Source: Brevibacterium sp. UCMA 11754
GTDB lineage: Bacteria > Actinomycetota > Actinomycetes > Actinomycetales > Brevibacteriaceae
NCBI RefSeq assembly: GCF_021532275.1
Contig: NZ_JACBOT010000036.1
Coordinates: forward strand, 186,001-250,000
Direction: 5' to 3'
DNA length: 64,000 nt
Part shown: one piece after another, positions 43,486-52,747 of the stretch
Position numbering within the stretch: position 1 is the first letter of the stretch
Layout of the letters: each line of letters opens with the position of its first letter
Made by a program: the position numbers and the translations under genes
The notes under the pieces: model-generated
Seen by the model: the letters and a program-made list of their open reading frames with translations, nothing else
Told to the model about the DNA's origin: nothing
The model's database searches: none

Positions 43486-44578
43486 CCTGCCGCACAACAG
43501 TTCCGTCCGCCAGAGCGTCGAAGGCTTCATTGAGGTCATCGAGGCCGATGGTGTCCGACACCAGCTCCTCGACCGGCAGTTTGCCCTGACGCCACAGATC
43601 GGCGTAGACGGGAATATCACGGCTGGGCACCGCCGAGCCCAGGTACGAACCGATGACGGTGCGTGCCTCGGCTGTGAGAGTGACCGGGGTGATGTGTGAC
43701 TGCGCGTCCGGGGCAGGCAAGCCCACCGTGATGGTCTTCCCGCCCACCGCGGTCGCAGAGAACGCGGTTTCGAAGGCCCGCGGATGGCCGACGCATTCGA
43801 TGACGATCGGCGCCCGTCGCTGGCCCAGCTGCTCGGGAGTGTAGACCTCGGCCGCGCCCAGTTCCTGTGCCCGGACCAATTTGTCCGGATTCGCATCGAC
43901 GCCGATGACGCCGGCAGTCTCAATGGACAGGGCCGTGATCAGGGCAGCCATCCCGACCCCGCCCAGCCCGACGATCATGACCTCGTCCTCAGGCCCCGGA
44001 ACTCCCGCGTTGAGAACCGCTCCCCCGCCTGTGAGGACCGCGCAGCCGAGCACTGCCGCGATCGATGCGGGAACGTCGGAGGCAACCGGGACGACGGAGG
44101 CGCGATTGAGCACAGCGTGGGAGGCGAACACCGACGCACCGAGGTGGTGGAGCACTTCGGCACCCGAATCATCGTGAAGGCGGACCTTATGTCCGTCGAA
44201 CGGCAATGTTCCCGCGCCGTTCGTGGCACTGCCCGGAGTGCACGGGAGTTTGCCGTCCGTGAGACAGTTCGCGCATTCGCCGCACCGCGGCAGGAACACG
44301 GTGACGACCTGATCGCCGATCTCCAGGTCATCGACACCTGCACCGAGCTGTTCGACGACTCCTGCGCCTTCGTGTCCGAGGAGCATCGGCAGTGGCCGCG
44401 GCCGATTGCCGTCGACGACTGAGAGATCGGAATGGCAGACACCGGCCGCGCTGAGTCGGATGAGAATCTCACCGGGACCGGGCCCGTCGAGGTCGAGGTC
44501 CTCGATCGACATCGGCCGAGTCTGAGCGTAAGGGCGCTGGGCACCCATGTCCCGAAGCACGGCTCCACGGATCTTCAC
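43466..44578 (-). CDS. Zinc-containing alcohol dehydrogenase
   Basis: 370-residue MDR-family enzyme. The catalytic zinc site shows Cys in GVCHSDLSVV and GHEGAGVVEQLG; the structural zinc loop is PRCGECANCLTDGKLPC; the NAD site is GLGGVGMAALITALSIE. It resembles class III/NDMA-type dehydrogenases of actinobacteria. I chose the GTG at 44578 (MKIRGAVLRDMGA) with GGGGGA upstream; the frame stays open over rpiB antisense. It lies 16 bases after rpiB and may be co-transcribed. Confidence 0.9.
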   Translation of the reverse strand: MKIRGAVLRDMGAQRPYAQTRPMSIEDLDLDGPGPGEILIRLSAAGVCHSDLSVVDGNRPRPLPMLLGHEGAGVVEQLGAGVDDLEIGDQVVTVFLPRCGECANCLTDGKLPCTPGSATNGAGTLPFDGHKVRLHDDSGAEVLHHLGASVFASHAVLNRASVVPVASDVPASIAAVLGCAVLTGGGAVLNAGVPGPEDEVMIVGLGGVGMAALITALSIETAGVIGVDANPDKLVRAQELGAAEVYTPEQLGQRRAPIVIECVGHPRAFETAFSATAVGGKTITVGLPAPDAQSHITPVTLTAEARTVIGSYLGSAVPSRDIPVYADLWRQGKLPVEELVSDTIGLDDLNEAFDALADGTVVRQVIDFQY

Positions 44579-44594
44579 AGCGTGTCCCCCGCGA

Positions 44595-45068
44595 TCACAG
44601 ACCGGCCTTGCCTGTGGCCTCGTACTCGTCCATGATCCGAATCCGACGCTCGTGCCGCTCTTCGCCGGAGAAGGGCTCCGAGAGGAAGGCATCGACGATG
44701 GCGATCGACTCAGCCTCTGTGTGCTGCCTGGCGCCCACCGACACGATCTGGGCGTTGTTGTGCTCGCGCGCGAGTTTGGCGGTGTCGGTGTTCCAGGCCA
44801 GGGCGGTCCGGGCTCCCTTGACCTTGTTCGCAGCGATCTGCTCTCCGTTGCCGGACCCGCCGATGACGACGCCGAGGGCCTCAACTCCCGCTGCCTGATC
44901 ATCGACGACAGCCTGTGCCGCGGCGATGCAGAACGCGGGATAGTCATCGAGTGCGTCGTATTCGAGCGCGCCGTGGTCGATGACCTCGTACCCCGAATCG
45001 CCGAGGTGGGCCTTGAGAACCTCTTTGAATTCGAATCCTGCGTGGTCGGTGCCGAGATGAACCTTCAT
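44595..45068 (-). CDS. rpiB: Ribose-5-phosphate isomerase B
   Basis: 157-residue RpiB/LacAB-fold isomerase linking ribose-5-P and ribulose-5-P in the pentose phosphate pathway. It has MKVHLGTDHAGFEFKEVLKA, the phosphate-binding GGSGNGEQIAANKVKG and ALAWNTDTAKLAREHNNAQI. AGGAG lies upstream of the ATG. The order rpiB, nitroreductase, divergent pepN is conserved with M. tuberculosis Rv2465c-Rv2467. Confidence 0.96.
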   Translation of the reverse strand: MKVHLGTDHAGFEFKEVLKAHLGDSGYEVIDHGALEYDALDDYPAFCIAAAQAVVDDQAAGVEALGVVIGGSGNGEQIAANKVKGARTALAWNTDTAKLAREHNNAQIVSVGARQHTEAESIAIVDAFLSEPFSGEERHERRIRIMDEYEATGKAGL

Positions 45069-45166
45069 ATGATCACTCCTTCGAAGTGTCCGGGGCCAGA
45101 TGCCCGGGAAAGACTGTGCGTGTGGTGATGTGTGCTTCGGGACGTGTGTGAGTCGAGGTCACAGCC

Positions 45167-45778
45167 TCAGTCGAAGATCGGACCCTGATTGCGCGTGCGC
45201 TTGAGCTCGAAGAAGCCAGGAGTCGAGGCAACAGCGAGAACTCCGTCGAAGAGTCGACCTGCATCCTCGCCCTTCGGCGCCGGGGTGACGACCGGTCCGA
45301 AGAAGGCCGTTCCTGCCACACGGCAAATGGGCGTGCCCACATCGTCACCGACGAGCGCCAGTGCCTCATCATGAGATTCCTGGAGAGCAGCGTCATAATC
45401 GTCGCGTTCGCCGTACTTCATCAGGTCAGCGGGCAGACCGACCTCATCCAGCGCCTCGGCGACCGCCTTGTCGAAGTCCTTCTCGCCGCCTGGGTGAATG
45501 CGGGTTCCGATCGCCGTGTAGAGAGGCTCGGTGATCTCCTCGCCGTGTTCGGCAATTGCAGCGGTGACGGTGCGCATGGGTGCCAGAGCACGATCCATCA
45601 GCTCCCGGTAGTCGGCAGGGATGTCCTTGTCGCGGTTGAGGATGTTCAGGCTCATGACATGGAACTTCACGTCGATGTCGCGGACCTTGGCGACCTCCAG
45701 GCCCCAGCGCGACGTCATCCATGCCCACGGGCAGGCCGTGTCGAACCACAGGTCAAGTGTCTCTCTGCTCAATTTCAC
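45167..45778 (-). CDS. DsbA-like mycothiol-dependent nitroreductase (Rv2466c family)
   Basis: 203-residue thioredoxin-fold protein with the family N-terminus LWFDTACPWAWMTSRWGLEV. The CPWA motif supplies a single active cysteine used with mycothiol. FHVMSLNILNRDKDIPADYR and a cis-Pro region near GTPICRVAG follow. It is cytosolic; there is no signal peptide. Homologues act in redox stress and activate nitro-drugs. The GTG at 45778 overlaps its own AGGAG; a TTG at 45772, 5 bases past AGGAG, may be the true start. It is divergent from pepN. Confidence 0.9.
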   Translation of the reverse strand: MKLSRETLDLWFDTACPWAWMTSRWGLEVAKVRDIDVKFHVMSLNILNRDKDIPADYRELMDRALAPMRTVTAAIAEHGEEITEPLYTAIGTRIHPGGEKDFDKAVAEALDEVGLPADLMKYGERDDYDAALQESHDEALALVGDDVGTPICRVAGTAFFGPVVTPAPKGEDAGRLFDGVLAVASTPGFFELKRTRNQGPIFD

Positions 45779-45918
45779 TCCTCATTAGGGTGGGCGCGGG
45801 ATCCGGCGAAACTCCCGCGATGTCCGAGGCCAATTTATCAAGCCTTGGCACCGATGAGGAATGCGTCCATGAAAGAATGGCGAAGTACACCCGGACCCGA
45901 AGCGGAGGTCACCTCAAA

Positions 45919-48573
45919 GTGCCCCAATACAACCTCACCCGCGAGGAAGCTCGCAGACGTTCATCCCTAGTCGACGTCTCGAGCTACGAGAACACCCTGA
46001 TTCTCACAGGAGAGGGCGACAGCTTCCGAGTTCGCTCCCGCATCCGCTTCACCGCAACGCCGGAGTCCACGACATTCATCGATGCCATCACCGCCAGCGT
46101 CGAACGCATCCGGCTCAACGGACTCGATCTCGAGACCTCCGAGGTCGTCTCGGCCTCCCGGATCACTCTGCCGGGCCTCGCCGATGAGAATGAGCTCGTC
46201 ATCGATGCCCACTTCTACTACATGAACACCGGTGAGGGCCTGCACCGCTTCGTCGATCCCATCGACGATGAGGTCTACCTCTACTCACAGTTCGAGGTTC
46301 CCGACGCCAGACGCGTCTTCCCTGTGTTCGAACAGCCCGATCTCAAGGCTTCGTTCTCCTTCACTGTTGTGGCGCCTGCGCGCTGGACGGTCGTGTCGAA
46401 CTCCCCCACTCCGACTCCCGGTGATCCCAGCGAAGTCTTCACCGAACTCGACGAAGCGCCGGTTGAGGACACCGCAGTGTGGCAGTTCGCCCCGACGACT
46501 CCGATCTCCTCCTACATCACTGCGATCGTGGCCGGCCCATACCGCAGCGTGCATTCCGAGCTCATCTCCTCCGATGGCTCTCCTGTCCCCCTTGGCCTGT
46601 ACTGCCGCGAGTCTCTCTTCGACCATCTCGATGCCGAGAACCTGTTCAACATCACACGAGCCGGATTCGAGTTCTACGAACGTGAGTTCGGGGTGTCTTA
46701 CCCGTTCGAGAAGTACGATCAGCTATTCGTCCCCGAGTTCAACGCCGGTGCGATGGAGAACGCCGGCGCCGTGACCATTCTGGAGAACTACGTCTTCCGC
46801 TCCCGGCCCACCGAGGCTCTTGTCGAGCGCCGCACCGTGACCGTGCTCCATGAACTGGCGCACATGTGGTTCGGCGATCTGGTCACCATGAAATGGTGGA
46901 ACGACCTGTGGCTCAACGAGTCCTTCGCGGAGTTCATGTCGACTCTGGCCACCGCCGAGGCCACCGAATATACGGAGGCATGGACCACGTTCGCCACGAT
47001 TGAGAAGTCGTGGGCCTACCGCCAGGATCAGCTCCCGAGCACACACCCGATCGTCGCCAGCATCGAAGACCTTGCAGATGTCGAGGTCAACTTCGACGGC
47101 ATCACCTACGCCAAGGGCGCCTCGGTGCTCAAACAGTTGGTCGCGTGGGTCGGTCGGGAAGAGTTCTTCTCCGGCCTCAAGCGCTATTTCGACAAGCACG
47201 CGTGGTCGAACACGGAACTGCCCGACCTCCTCGACGAGCTCGAGGCGACCAGCGGACGGGACCTCGCCACCTGGTCGAAGCTGTGGCTCGAGGAATCCGG
47301 TGTCAACCTCATCGAAGCCGAGGTCGACACCGAGTCCGACAACGGCGCCGAGGTGGTGACGAAGCTGCGTGTGACCCAGAAGCCTTGGATCATCGAAGGA
47401 CAGCCGGCTCCGTCGTTGCGTCCGCATCGCCTGGCCATCGGGTTCCACTCCGACGATGGGAATGGCCGACTGGTCCGCACCCACAGCTTCCCGATCGACA
47501 TCGATGCGGACTCGACCACCGTCGACGAGGCTCGCGGCCTGACCAAGCCCGACGTCATCATCGTCAATGACGAGGACCTGACCTATGCGAAGGTCCGCTT
47601 CGATCGCGAGAGTATGGACGTCGCGGCCGAGCGACTCGGGGACTTCGACGACTCGCTGACGCAGCTGCTGATCCTCGGGACCCTCTGGGACACGGTTCGC
47701 GACGGACAGCGTCCGGCCCAGGACTACATCACCACGGTCCTGGACAACTGTGCGGCCGTGACACATTCCTCGGGACTGCTCTCACAGTTGCGTCAACTCG
47801 AAACCGCTGTCGGGGCCTACCTGTCCCCGGAGGCGCGGGCAGAGGCTCACACGTCCATCGCCGACCGGTTCGCGCAACTCCTCGACATGGTGCCCGCAGG
47901 CACAGACCAGTCGTTCCAATTCGTCCGCGGCTTCATCAAACATGCCTCATCTCAGGCCCAGATCTCCCAGCTGCAGTCCTGGTTGGACGCGACCGGGGAC
48001 ACAGTCCGCGGGATCACCATTGACACCGATCTCACTTGGGAGATCATCATCGCACTCGCGGCACACGATGCGATCGATGACTCCGCAATCACGGCCATGA
48101 CCAATACGGACCCTTCGGCCACCGGGGCGCGTCAGGCTGCGACCGCTCGCAGCGCACGCCCCACCTCGGCGGCGAAGTCGAAGGCATTCATCCGCATCCT
48201 CGACGAGGCTGACCTCCCGAACTCGGAACTCGCGGCTCTGGCGCTGGGATTCGCCTCCGGTCTGCAGACGGAGACCGGTGAGATCCTCGTCTCAGAGGAA
48301 CCACTGCGAGACTTCTCCACCGAGTACTTCCAGCGGGTCTCCGGATGGTGGGAGACGAGGACCCTGGAGATGGCGCAGACCATGACGCTGCGGCTGTTCC
48401 CCCCGGTCAGCGAGCACACCGTCAAAGCTACCCGGGAGTGGCTGGATGATCACCCCGCGGCTCCTAAAGGTCTGGTTCGCCTGATGCGTGAGAATCTTGC
48501 CGATGCCCAGCGAGCTCTGAGCGCTCAGGAAGTGTCCAGCAGTTCCAAGGGCGCATTGACCTTCGGCCGTTAG
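45919..48573 (+). CDS. pepN: Aminopeptidase N (M1 family)
   Basis: 884-residue zinc metallopeptidase removing N-terminal residues. The substrate-binding motif is FNAGAMENAGAVTI and the zinc site is VTVLHELAHMWFGDLVTM with the third ligand in LWLNESFAEFMST. The C-terminal ERAP1-like half is present. I chose the GTG at 45919 (MPQYNLTREEARRR), matching actinobacterial PepN starts; GGAGG lies 11 bases upstream. The frame is open back to 45721, over dsbA-like antisense. Cytosolic. Confidence 0.95.
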   Translation: MPQYNLTREEARRRSSLVDVSSYENTLILTGEGDSFRVRSRIRFTATPESTTFIDAITASVERIRLNGLDLETSEVVSASRITLPGLADENELVIDAHFYYMNTGEGLHRFVDPIDDEVYLYSQFEVPDARRVFPVFEQPDLKASFSFTVVAPARWTVVSNSPTPTPGDPSEVFTELDEAPVEDTAVWQFAPTTPISSYITAIVAGPYRSVHSELISSDGSPVPLGLYCRESLFDHLDAENLFNITRAGFEFYEREFGVSYPFEKYDQLFVPEFNAGAMENAGAVTILENYVFRSRPTEALVERRTVTVLHELAHMWFGDLVTMKWWNDLWLNESFAEFMSTLATAEATEYTEAWTTFATIEKSWAYRQDQLPSTHPIVASIEDLADVEVNFDGITYAKGASVLKQLVAWVGREEFFSGLKRYFDKHAWSNTELPDLLDELEATSGRDLATWSKLWLEESGVNLIEAEVDTESDNGAEVVTKLRVTQKPWIIEGQPAPSLRPHRLAIGFHSDDGNGRLVRTHSFPIDIDADSTTVDEARGLTKPDVIIVNDEDLTYAKVRFDRESMDVAAERLGDFDDSLTQLLILGTLWDTVRDGQRPAQDYITTVLDNCAAVTHSSGLLSQLRQLETAVGAYLSPEARAEAHTSIADRFAQLLDMVPAGTDQSFQFVRGFIKHASSQAQISQLQSWLDATGDTVRGITIDTDLTWEIIIALAAHDAIDDSAITAMTNTDPSATGARQAATARSARPTSAAKSKAFIRILDEADLPNSELAALALGFASGLQTETGEILVSEEPLRDFSTEYFQRVSGWWETRTLEMAQTMTLRLFPPVSEHTVKATREWLDDHPAAPKGLVRLMRENLADAQRALSAQEVSSSSKGALTFGR

Positions 48574-48585
48574 GCTCGTGGCATC

Positions 48586-49704
48586 ATGACTTTCGATGCA
48601 CTGAAGACTGACCTCGTGACCGCACCCAAGATCGATTGGGATTTTCTCCTCGACGCTCCGCTGCGGATCATCATCATCATCATCGGCGCCTTTGTGCTGA
48701 ACATGGTGATGCGGCTGTTCATCCGGCGTTTCTCCACTGCAGTAGCCAGGGGCACCGTCGGCAGTGAGAAAACGGAAGGCAAGTTCTCGTCGTCGGTCGC
48801 CGAATCCCAGCGGACCGGCATCGAGCCGACCGTGATCCGTGAACGCCGCGCGCAGCGGGCGAAGACCGTGGGTCGGATGCTCTCATCCGTGGCGACGATC
48901 ATCATCAGCGTCATCGCGATCCTCATGGTCCTTGACCAGCTGAACTTCAACATTGCGCCGATTCTGGCCTCGGCCGGCATTGTCGGTGTGGCATTGGCCT
49001 TCGGCGCTCAGGAGCTCGTCAAGGACTATCTGTCCGGGTTCTTCATGGTCATCGAGGACCAATACGGCATCGGCGATACCGTGGACCTGGGCGAAGCCGT
49101 CGGCGAGGTCGAGGACTTCGGTCTCCGCAAGACAGCTGTACGTGATCTCACGGGAACCCTGTGGCATGTGCGCAACGGTGAGATCATGCGAGTCGGCAAC
49201 CTGTCGCAGGGGTGGGCGCGTGCAGTGCTCGAGATCCCCGTCAACTACTCCACGTCCATGGACACCTACCGTGAGATCACTGAAACAGTCACCGCTGAAA
49301 TGGCCAAGGACACGCAGGTTGCCTCCGCAATGCTCGAACTCCCCGAGATCGCCGGCGTACAGTCTCTCTCTGCCGAATACAGAGTGATCAGAACGATGAT
49401 CAAAACGAAGCCCAATCTGCAGTGGATGGTCGAACGTGCCTTCCGGGCGGAACTCACGAATGAGTTCGACAGGCGCGGAATCACCGTCCCGATCATTCAG
49501 GAGACCGTCCTCAGGACGCTTCCGCGGTCGACGGAATCGTCTGAGAGCACCACCGAGGGTCAAGCCGATGCCGATGACCAGGCTCGGGCCAACCATATGA
49601 CACAGCGAACCAAGAATTACGGGCCCTCGCCGCTGCCCAGTGATGACGAGATTCGGTCGACGACGGATGAAGCCGGAACCGACACCTCAGACGGAGAGAG
49701 CTGA
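48586..49704 (+). CDS. MscS-family mechanosensitive channel
   Basis: 372-residue membrane protein. One N-terminal helix, a charged loop (about residues 50-100) and two further helices precede the pore-lining signature ASAGIVGVALAFGAQELVKD. The beta-domain QYGIGDTVDLGEAVGEVEDF follows, and a disordered Ser/Thr/Asp-rich tail of about 65 residues ends the protein. It releases solutes under osmotic downshock. It starts 12 bases after pepN and is followed 2 bases later by the globin gene, so the three may be one transcript. Confidence 0.92.
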   Translation: MTFDALKTDLVTAPKIDWDFLLDAPLRIIIIIIGAFVLNMVMRLFIRRFSTAVARGTVGSEKTEGKFSSSVAESQRTGIEPTVIRERRAQRAKTVGRMLSSVATIIISVIAILMVLDQLNFNIAPILASAGIVGVALAFGAQELVKDYLSGFFMVIEDQYGIGDTVDLGEAVGEVEDFGLRKTAVRDLTGTLWHVRNGEIMRVGNLSQGWARAVLEIPVNYSTSMDTYREITETVTAEMAKDTQVASAMLELPEIAGVQSLSAEYRVIRTMIKTKPNLQWMVERAFRAELTNEFDRRGITVPIIQETVLRTLPRSTESSESTTEGQADADDQARANHMTQRTKNYGPSPLPSDDEIRSTTDEAGTDTSDGES

Positions 49705-49706
49705 AC

Positions 49707-50108
49707 ATGACCCGGACATCGAACGAGACCATCTTTGACGCTGTCGGCGGCCATCCCACCTTCACCCGCCTCGTCGATGTCTTCTACGATCATGTGGACC
49801 GAGACGAGGTGCTCATCGCGATGTACCCGGAGGGACACGACCTCACCGGCGCCAAACACCGGCTGCAGATGTTCTTGGAGCAGTACTTCGGCGGTCCCAC
49901 GACCTACCAGGAAGAACGGGGACACCCGCGGCTGCGGATGCGCCATTTCCCCTTCGCCGTCGACTTCGACGCTCGTGACCGCTGGCTGGCGTCCATGCGG
50001 GCAGCGCTCGATGATGTGGCGCTGCCGCCGCTCTACGACGAGATCTTCTGGGACTATTTCCAACGGGCGGCTACGGCCATGGTCAACACGAACAGCAATC
50101 CGGTCTGA
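49707..50108 (+). CDS. glbO: Truncated hemoglobin, group II (HbO-like)
   Basis: 133-residue heme protein. Proximal histidine is in PRLRMRHFPFAVDFDARDRW, and the B-helix tyrosine region is RLVDVFYDHVDRDEVLIAMY. Actinobacterial HbO binds O2 at the membrane and is linked to respiration and NO or oxidative stress. It starts 2 bases after the mscS stop. The neighbourhood (pepN upstream, thioesterases downstream) mirrors the mycobacterial glbO locus. Confidence 0.94.
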   Translation: MTRTSNETIFDAVGGHPTFTRLVDVFYDHVDRDEVLIAMYPEGHDLTGAKHRLQMFLEQYFGGPTTYQEERGHPRLRMRHFPFAVDFDARDRWLASMRAALDDVALPPLYDEIFWDYFQRAATAMVNTNSNPV

Positions 50109-50109
50109 G

Positions 50110-50143
50110 AGCTCGGCCCTGCCTGCAGGAGCAGCGCCGAGCT
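50110..50143. terminator. Hairpin between convergent genes
   Basis: AGCTCGGC (50110-50117) pairs with 50136-50143 across an 18-base loop that holds a small extra stem (CCTGC/GCAGG). It is weaker than other hairpins in the window, but it lies exactly between glbO and the convergent gene at 50159. Confidence 0.5.
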
Positions 50144-50158
50144 GTCACCGCTGAGGCG

Positions 50159-50836
50159 TCATCTGGCCCGGGTGAGCAGATGCCCGCCCGGAGTCGAGAT
50201 ACGCAGCCACCCGGAGGTCGCAAAGACTTCGTATTCCTCGGTTGTCTCCCCCGCCGAGGCGGTATCGGCCTCCGGTATGAACCGCAGCGCACTCGCGGCG
50301 AATGCAAGCCCCCCGGGCAGCTCTGTGCCTCCTACCCCTGTCATCGGCTTCGACCACACACGCGAACGCAGTGCCTTCACCGCGTGTGAGCCGGCACCCT
50401 CGGGAGCACCGTCGCTGATCTCCGCGACTCCCGCCTCGGCGGTCGAACGGAGGACATCGCCGGCGATTCTGTCACGGGCCGCCCACTGCCCCTTCGGGGG
50501 CGCTATGCCGGTCCAGGACACCAGCACCGAGTTCGGCGGGACTGGCAGACGGGTGGCGTTCTCCTCTCTGGCGAAGCGATCCCTGAGGTTGGCCAAGGGC
50601 ACGACCTCATCGAGACCGTCCATTTCCGGTCCGTTCAGGCGCAGCATGCGCATAGCCAGCACCAGGGGTGTGGAGTCGCCGATCCCATGCGGGTACAGGG
50701 GTGCGATGGTCACGACGAGCACGGTCGACGATACGTGCAGACGCATGGCTCCCTCGGGGTCCAGCCGATGCGCCAGCGAAGTGAATGCGGCCAGGTCCTT
50801 CATCGCCAGCGGATCGGCGATCTCCAGTTCCGTCAC
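50159..50836 (-). CDS. Hypothetical actinobacterial protein, 225 residues
   Basis: No recognised domain. The protein has no signal or membrane segment. It has recognisable blocks such as VVPLANLRDRFAREENATRL and NSVLVSWTGIAPPKGQWAAR that look structured. It overlaps the upstream acyl-CoA thioesterase by 4 bases (ATGA), so the two are co-translated. Proteins of this type are found next to thioesterases near glbO in Micrococcales, but the role is unknown. Confidence 0.75.
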   Translation of the reverse strand: MTELEIADPLAMKDLAAFTSLAHRLDPEGAMRLHVSSTVLVVTIAPLYPHGIGDSTPLVLAMRMLRLNGPEMDGLDEVVPLANLRDRFAREENATRLPVPPNSVLVSWTGIAPPKGQWAARDRIAGDVLRSTAEAGVAEISDGAPEGAGSHAVKALRSRVWSKPMTGVGGTELPGGLAFAASALRFIPEADTASAGETTEEYEVFATSGWLRISTPGGHLLTRAR

Positions 50837-51384
50837 CGGCGACTCCGCATCGGAACGGCCGGTCGAATGACATCTGACATAGCTGCTGTCTCCTCCTGGC
50901 TCAGGCGCCGTGGTCGAGAGTTCGTTCTGTCCACAAAGACGATGACCGTCTCCGCCAGCGTATAGGCGACCGATCCATCGGGTTCGGCGATGACGTAACC
51001 GATGGTCACAGACGCCGGCTTGACCTCGCTGATGACCAGATCAATGGCAATGGGTCCCGCGCGATAGGGAATCGGTCGGCGATATTCGATCGCGTGGGAG
51101 GCGACGAGCAGCTCGGTGGTGTTCGAAGCCTCGGCGAAGATCGCCGGAATTGTGATCCCCGATACCGTGCCTGAGATTCCCAGCTGACCTGGAGTTGTGG
51201 GCGCATCGGTGCTGTGCGTCGGTGACCCCAACGCTCGGACACGTGCCTCTTCGAGCAGGCGCAGCTGAGTGACGTTGTTGACGTGGCCGTAGGCATCCAT
51301 GTCACCCCATCTCAGCTCCAGCAGTACTCGTGTGAATTCGTTCAGATGGGGGTTTGTGGTGCCAGTGTGCATAAGACCCATCAT
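50833..51384 (-). CDS. Hotdog-fold acyl-CoA thioesterase
   Basis: 183-residue protein of the 4-hydroxybenzoyl-CoA thioesterase/YbgC type. The signature LELRWGDMDAYGHVNNVTQL carries the catalytic Asp and hotdog helix, and HAIEYRRPIPYRAGPIAIDL forms the second strand block. I chose the ATG at 51384; 51381 and 51372 are also possible. It is divergent from tesB and coupled to the downstream unknown gene. Confidence 0.87.
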   Translation of the reverse strand: MMGLMHTGTTNPHLNEFTRVLLELRWGDMDAYGHVNNVTQLRLLEEARVRALGSPTHSTDAPTTPGQLGISGTVSGITIPAIFAEASNTTELLVASHAIEYRRPIPYRAGPIAIDLVISEVKPASVTIGYVIAEPDGSVAYTLAETVIVFVDRTNSRPRRLSQEETAAMSDVIRPAVPMRSRR

Positions 51385-51466
51385 GCCACTTTCACTGCGG
51401 CGGTGAGGGCCGCGATAGGATCGTGAGCACAAGGACGAGAATCATTGCCGCAGGCTGGAGGCCCAT

Positions 51467-52375
51467 ATGAGCGATATAGAACCCACGACTGCGAAGGCGA
51501 ACGTCGACACACTGCGCAAAGTGCTCGAACTCGACAGCCTGAGTTCCGCCTCGGCGACTCGAGAGAGCGACTACTTCGTCGGACAGAACCAGTACAAGCC
51601 GGATGGGCGTGTCTTCGGCGGTCAGGTGGTGGCACAATCCGTAGTCGCAGCTGCCTCGACCCTGCCGGATGATCGCCTCATCCATTCACTTCACGGCTAT
51701 TTCCTTCGTGCCGGGGATGTCAGCGAACCGATCGAGTTCGGTGTCGAACGACTCCGTGACGGGCGATCGTTCTCCGCTCGGCGTGTCCACGCCTATCAGA
51801 AGGATGTGCCTATCCTGTCCTTGATCGCCTCTTTCCAAGTCGAGCAGGAGGGCCTTGAACACGCTGAGACCATGCCATCGGGTCTGCCCGGTCCACTGGA
51901 GTGCCCGGAGCTGCGAGACATTCTCGCAGGACAGGACACACCACAGGTCACTGAATGGCTGAATAAGCGACCCTTCGAGATCCGTCCGGTCGAAGCGTCC
52001 CTGTATCTCACCTCCACCGATGACCGCCAGCGCGAACGGCAGCACGTTTGGTTCCGCGCCAGCTCGCCCTTCGGCGATGATCCGGTGCTCAATGCTGCTG
52101 CACTGGCCTATGCCAGCGACTTCAACCTGCTCGAACCGGTTCTGCGCCGTCAGGGACTGAGTTGGACGAGTCCGGGGCTCCGGGTGGCCAGCCTCGACCA
52201 CGCGATGTGGTGGCATCGTCGGGTCCGGGTCGATGAGTGGATGCTCTATGTTCAGGAGTCTCCTGCCGCCCAGGGAGGCCGCGGTCTCGGCTACGGGCGG
52301 ATCTTCGCCCAGACGGGCGAGCTGCTGGCAACAGTGGCGCAGGAGGGCATGGTCCGCATCAAGGCACCTCAGTGA
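51467..52375 (+). CDS. tesB: Acyl-CoA thioesterase II
   Basis: 302-residue double-hotdog thioesterase that hydrolyses medium- and long-chain acyl-CoA. Landmarks are RVFGGQVVAQSVVAAASTLP, SLHGYFLRAGDVSEPIEFGV and SLDHAMWWHRRVRVDEWMLY with the catalytic Asp. Length matches the family. A small membrane-protein gene overlaps its stop by 4 bases. Confidence 0.95.
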   Translation: MSDIEPTTAKANVDTLRKVLELDSLSSASATRESDYFVGQNQYKPDGRVFGGQVVAQSVVAAASTLPDDRLIHSLHGYFLRAGDVSEPIEFGVERLRDGRSFSARRVHAYQKDVPILSLIASFQVEQEGLEHAETMPSGLPGPLECPELRDILAGQDTPQVTEWLNKRPFEIRPVEASLYLTSTDDRQRERQHVWFRASSPFGDDPVLNAAALAYASDFNLLEPVLRRQGLSWTSPGLRVASLDHAMWWHRRVRVDEWMLYVQESPAAQGGRGLGYGRIFAQTGELLATVAQEGMVRIKAPQ

Positions 52376-52605
52376 ACCACGACACCGCGATGATCGAGAT
52401 CCTCGGGCGGATCCTCTCACGTCTGGTCAATGTCGCGCTCTTCATCGTCATCACGATTCTGGCGCTGGTGTTCCTCCGCGAGGCGATGGACATGAACCTG
52501 GCGCTGATTGCGCTCTTATCAGTCGTCATCGGAATCGTCGGCACCATCGCCGTGAGATATCTGTTCAAGCTTCTGCTGCGCCTCGGCAAGCTGTTCTCCC
52601 GATAG
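52372..52605 (+). CDS. Small membrane protein, two helices
   Basis: 77 residues from the GTG at 52372, which overlaps the tesB stop as GTGA; an ATG at 52390 is an alternative. Two hydrophobic helices (VNVALFIVITILALVFLREA and ALIALLSVVIGIVGTIAVRY) are followed by a basic end, KLLLRLGKLFSR. Function unknown; co-translation with tesB is likely from the overlap. Confidence 0.7.
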   Translation: MNHDTAMIEILGRILSRLVNVALFIVITILALVFLREAMDMNLALIALLSVVIGIVGTIAVRYLFKLLLRLGKLFSR

Positions 52606-52658
52606 TAAGCTGCCAGAGCGCTGACTGATCTCAACACGCAGAACTCCTGGCAACAGAA

Positions 52659-52685
52659 GATGCCCCGGTCGTCGACCGGGGCATC
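52659..52685. terminator. Bidirectional hairpin terminator
   Basis: A perfect 12-bp stem, GATGCCCCGGTC (52659-52670) with 52674-52685, lies between the convergent tesB operon and ettA. Confidence 0.75.
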
Positions 52686-52747
52686 ATCTGCAGGCAATCA
52701 GCTCTGTGCGCCGCGCTGATAGCGTGCAGCGCTCAGAACTCAATCAG

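Noticed and set aside
46723..47766. 347-codon minus-strand gene inside pepN
   Set aside because: It is antisense to well-conserved catalytic pepN sequence.
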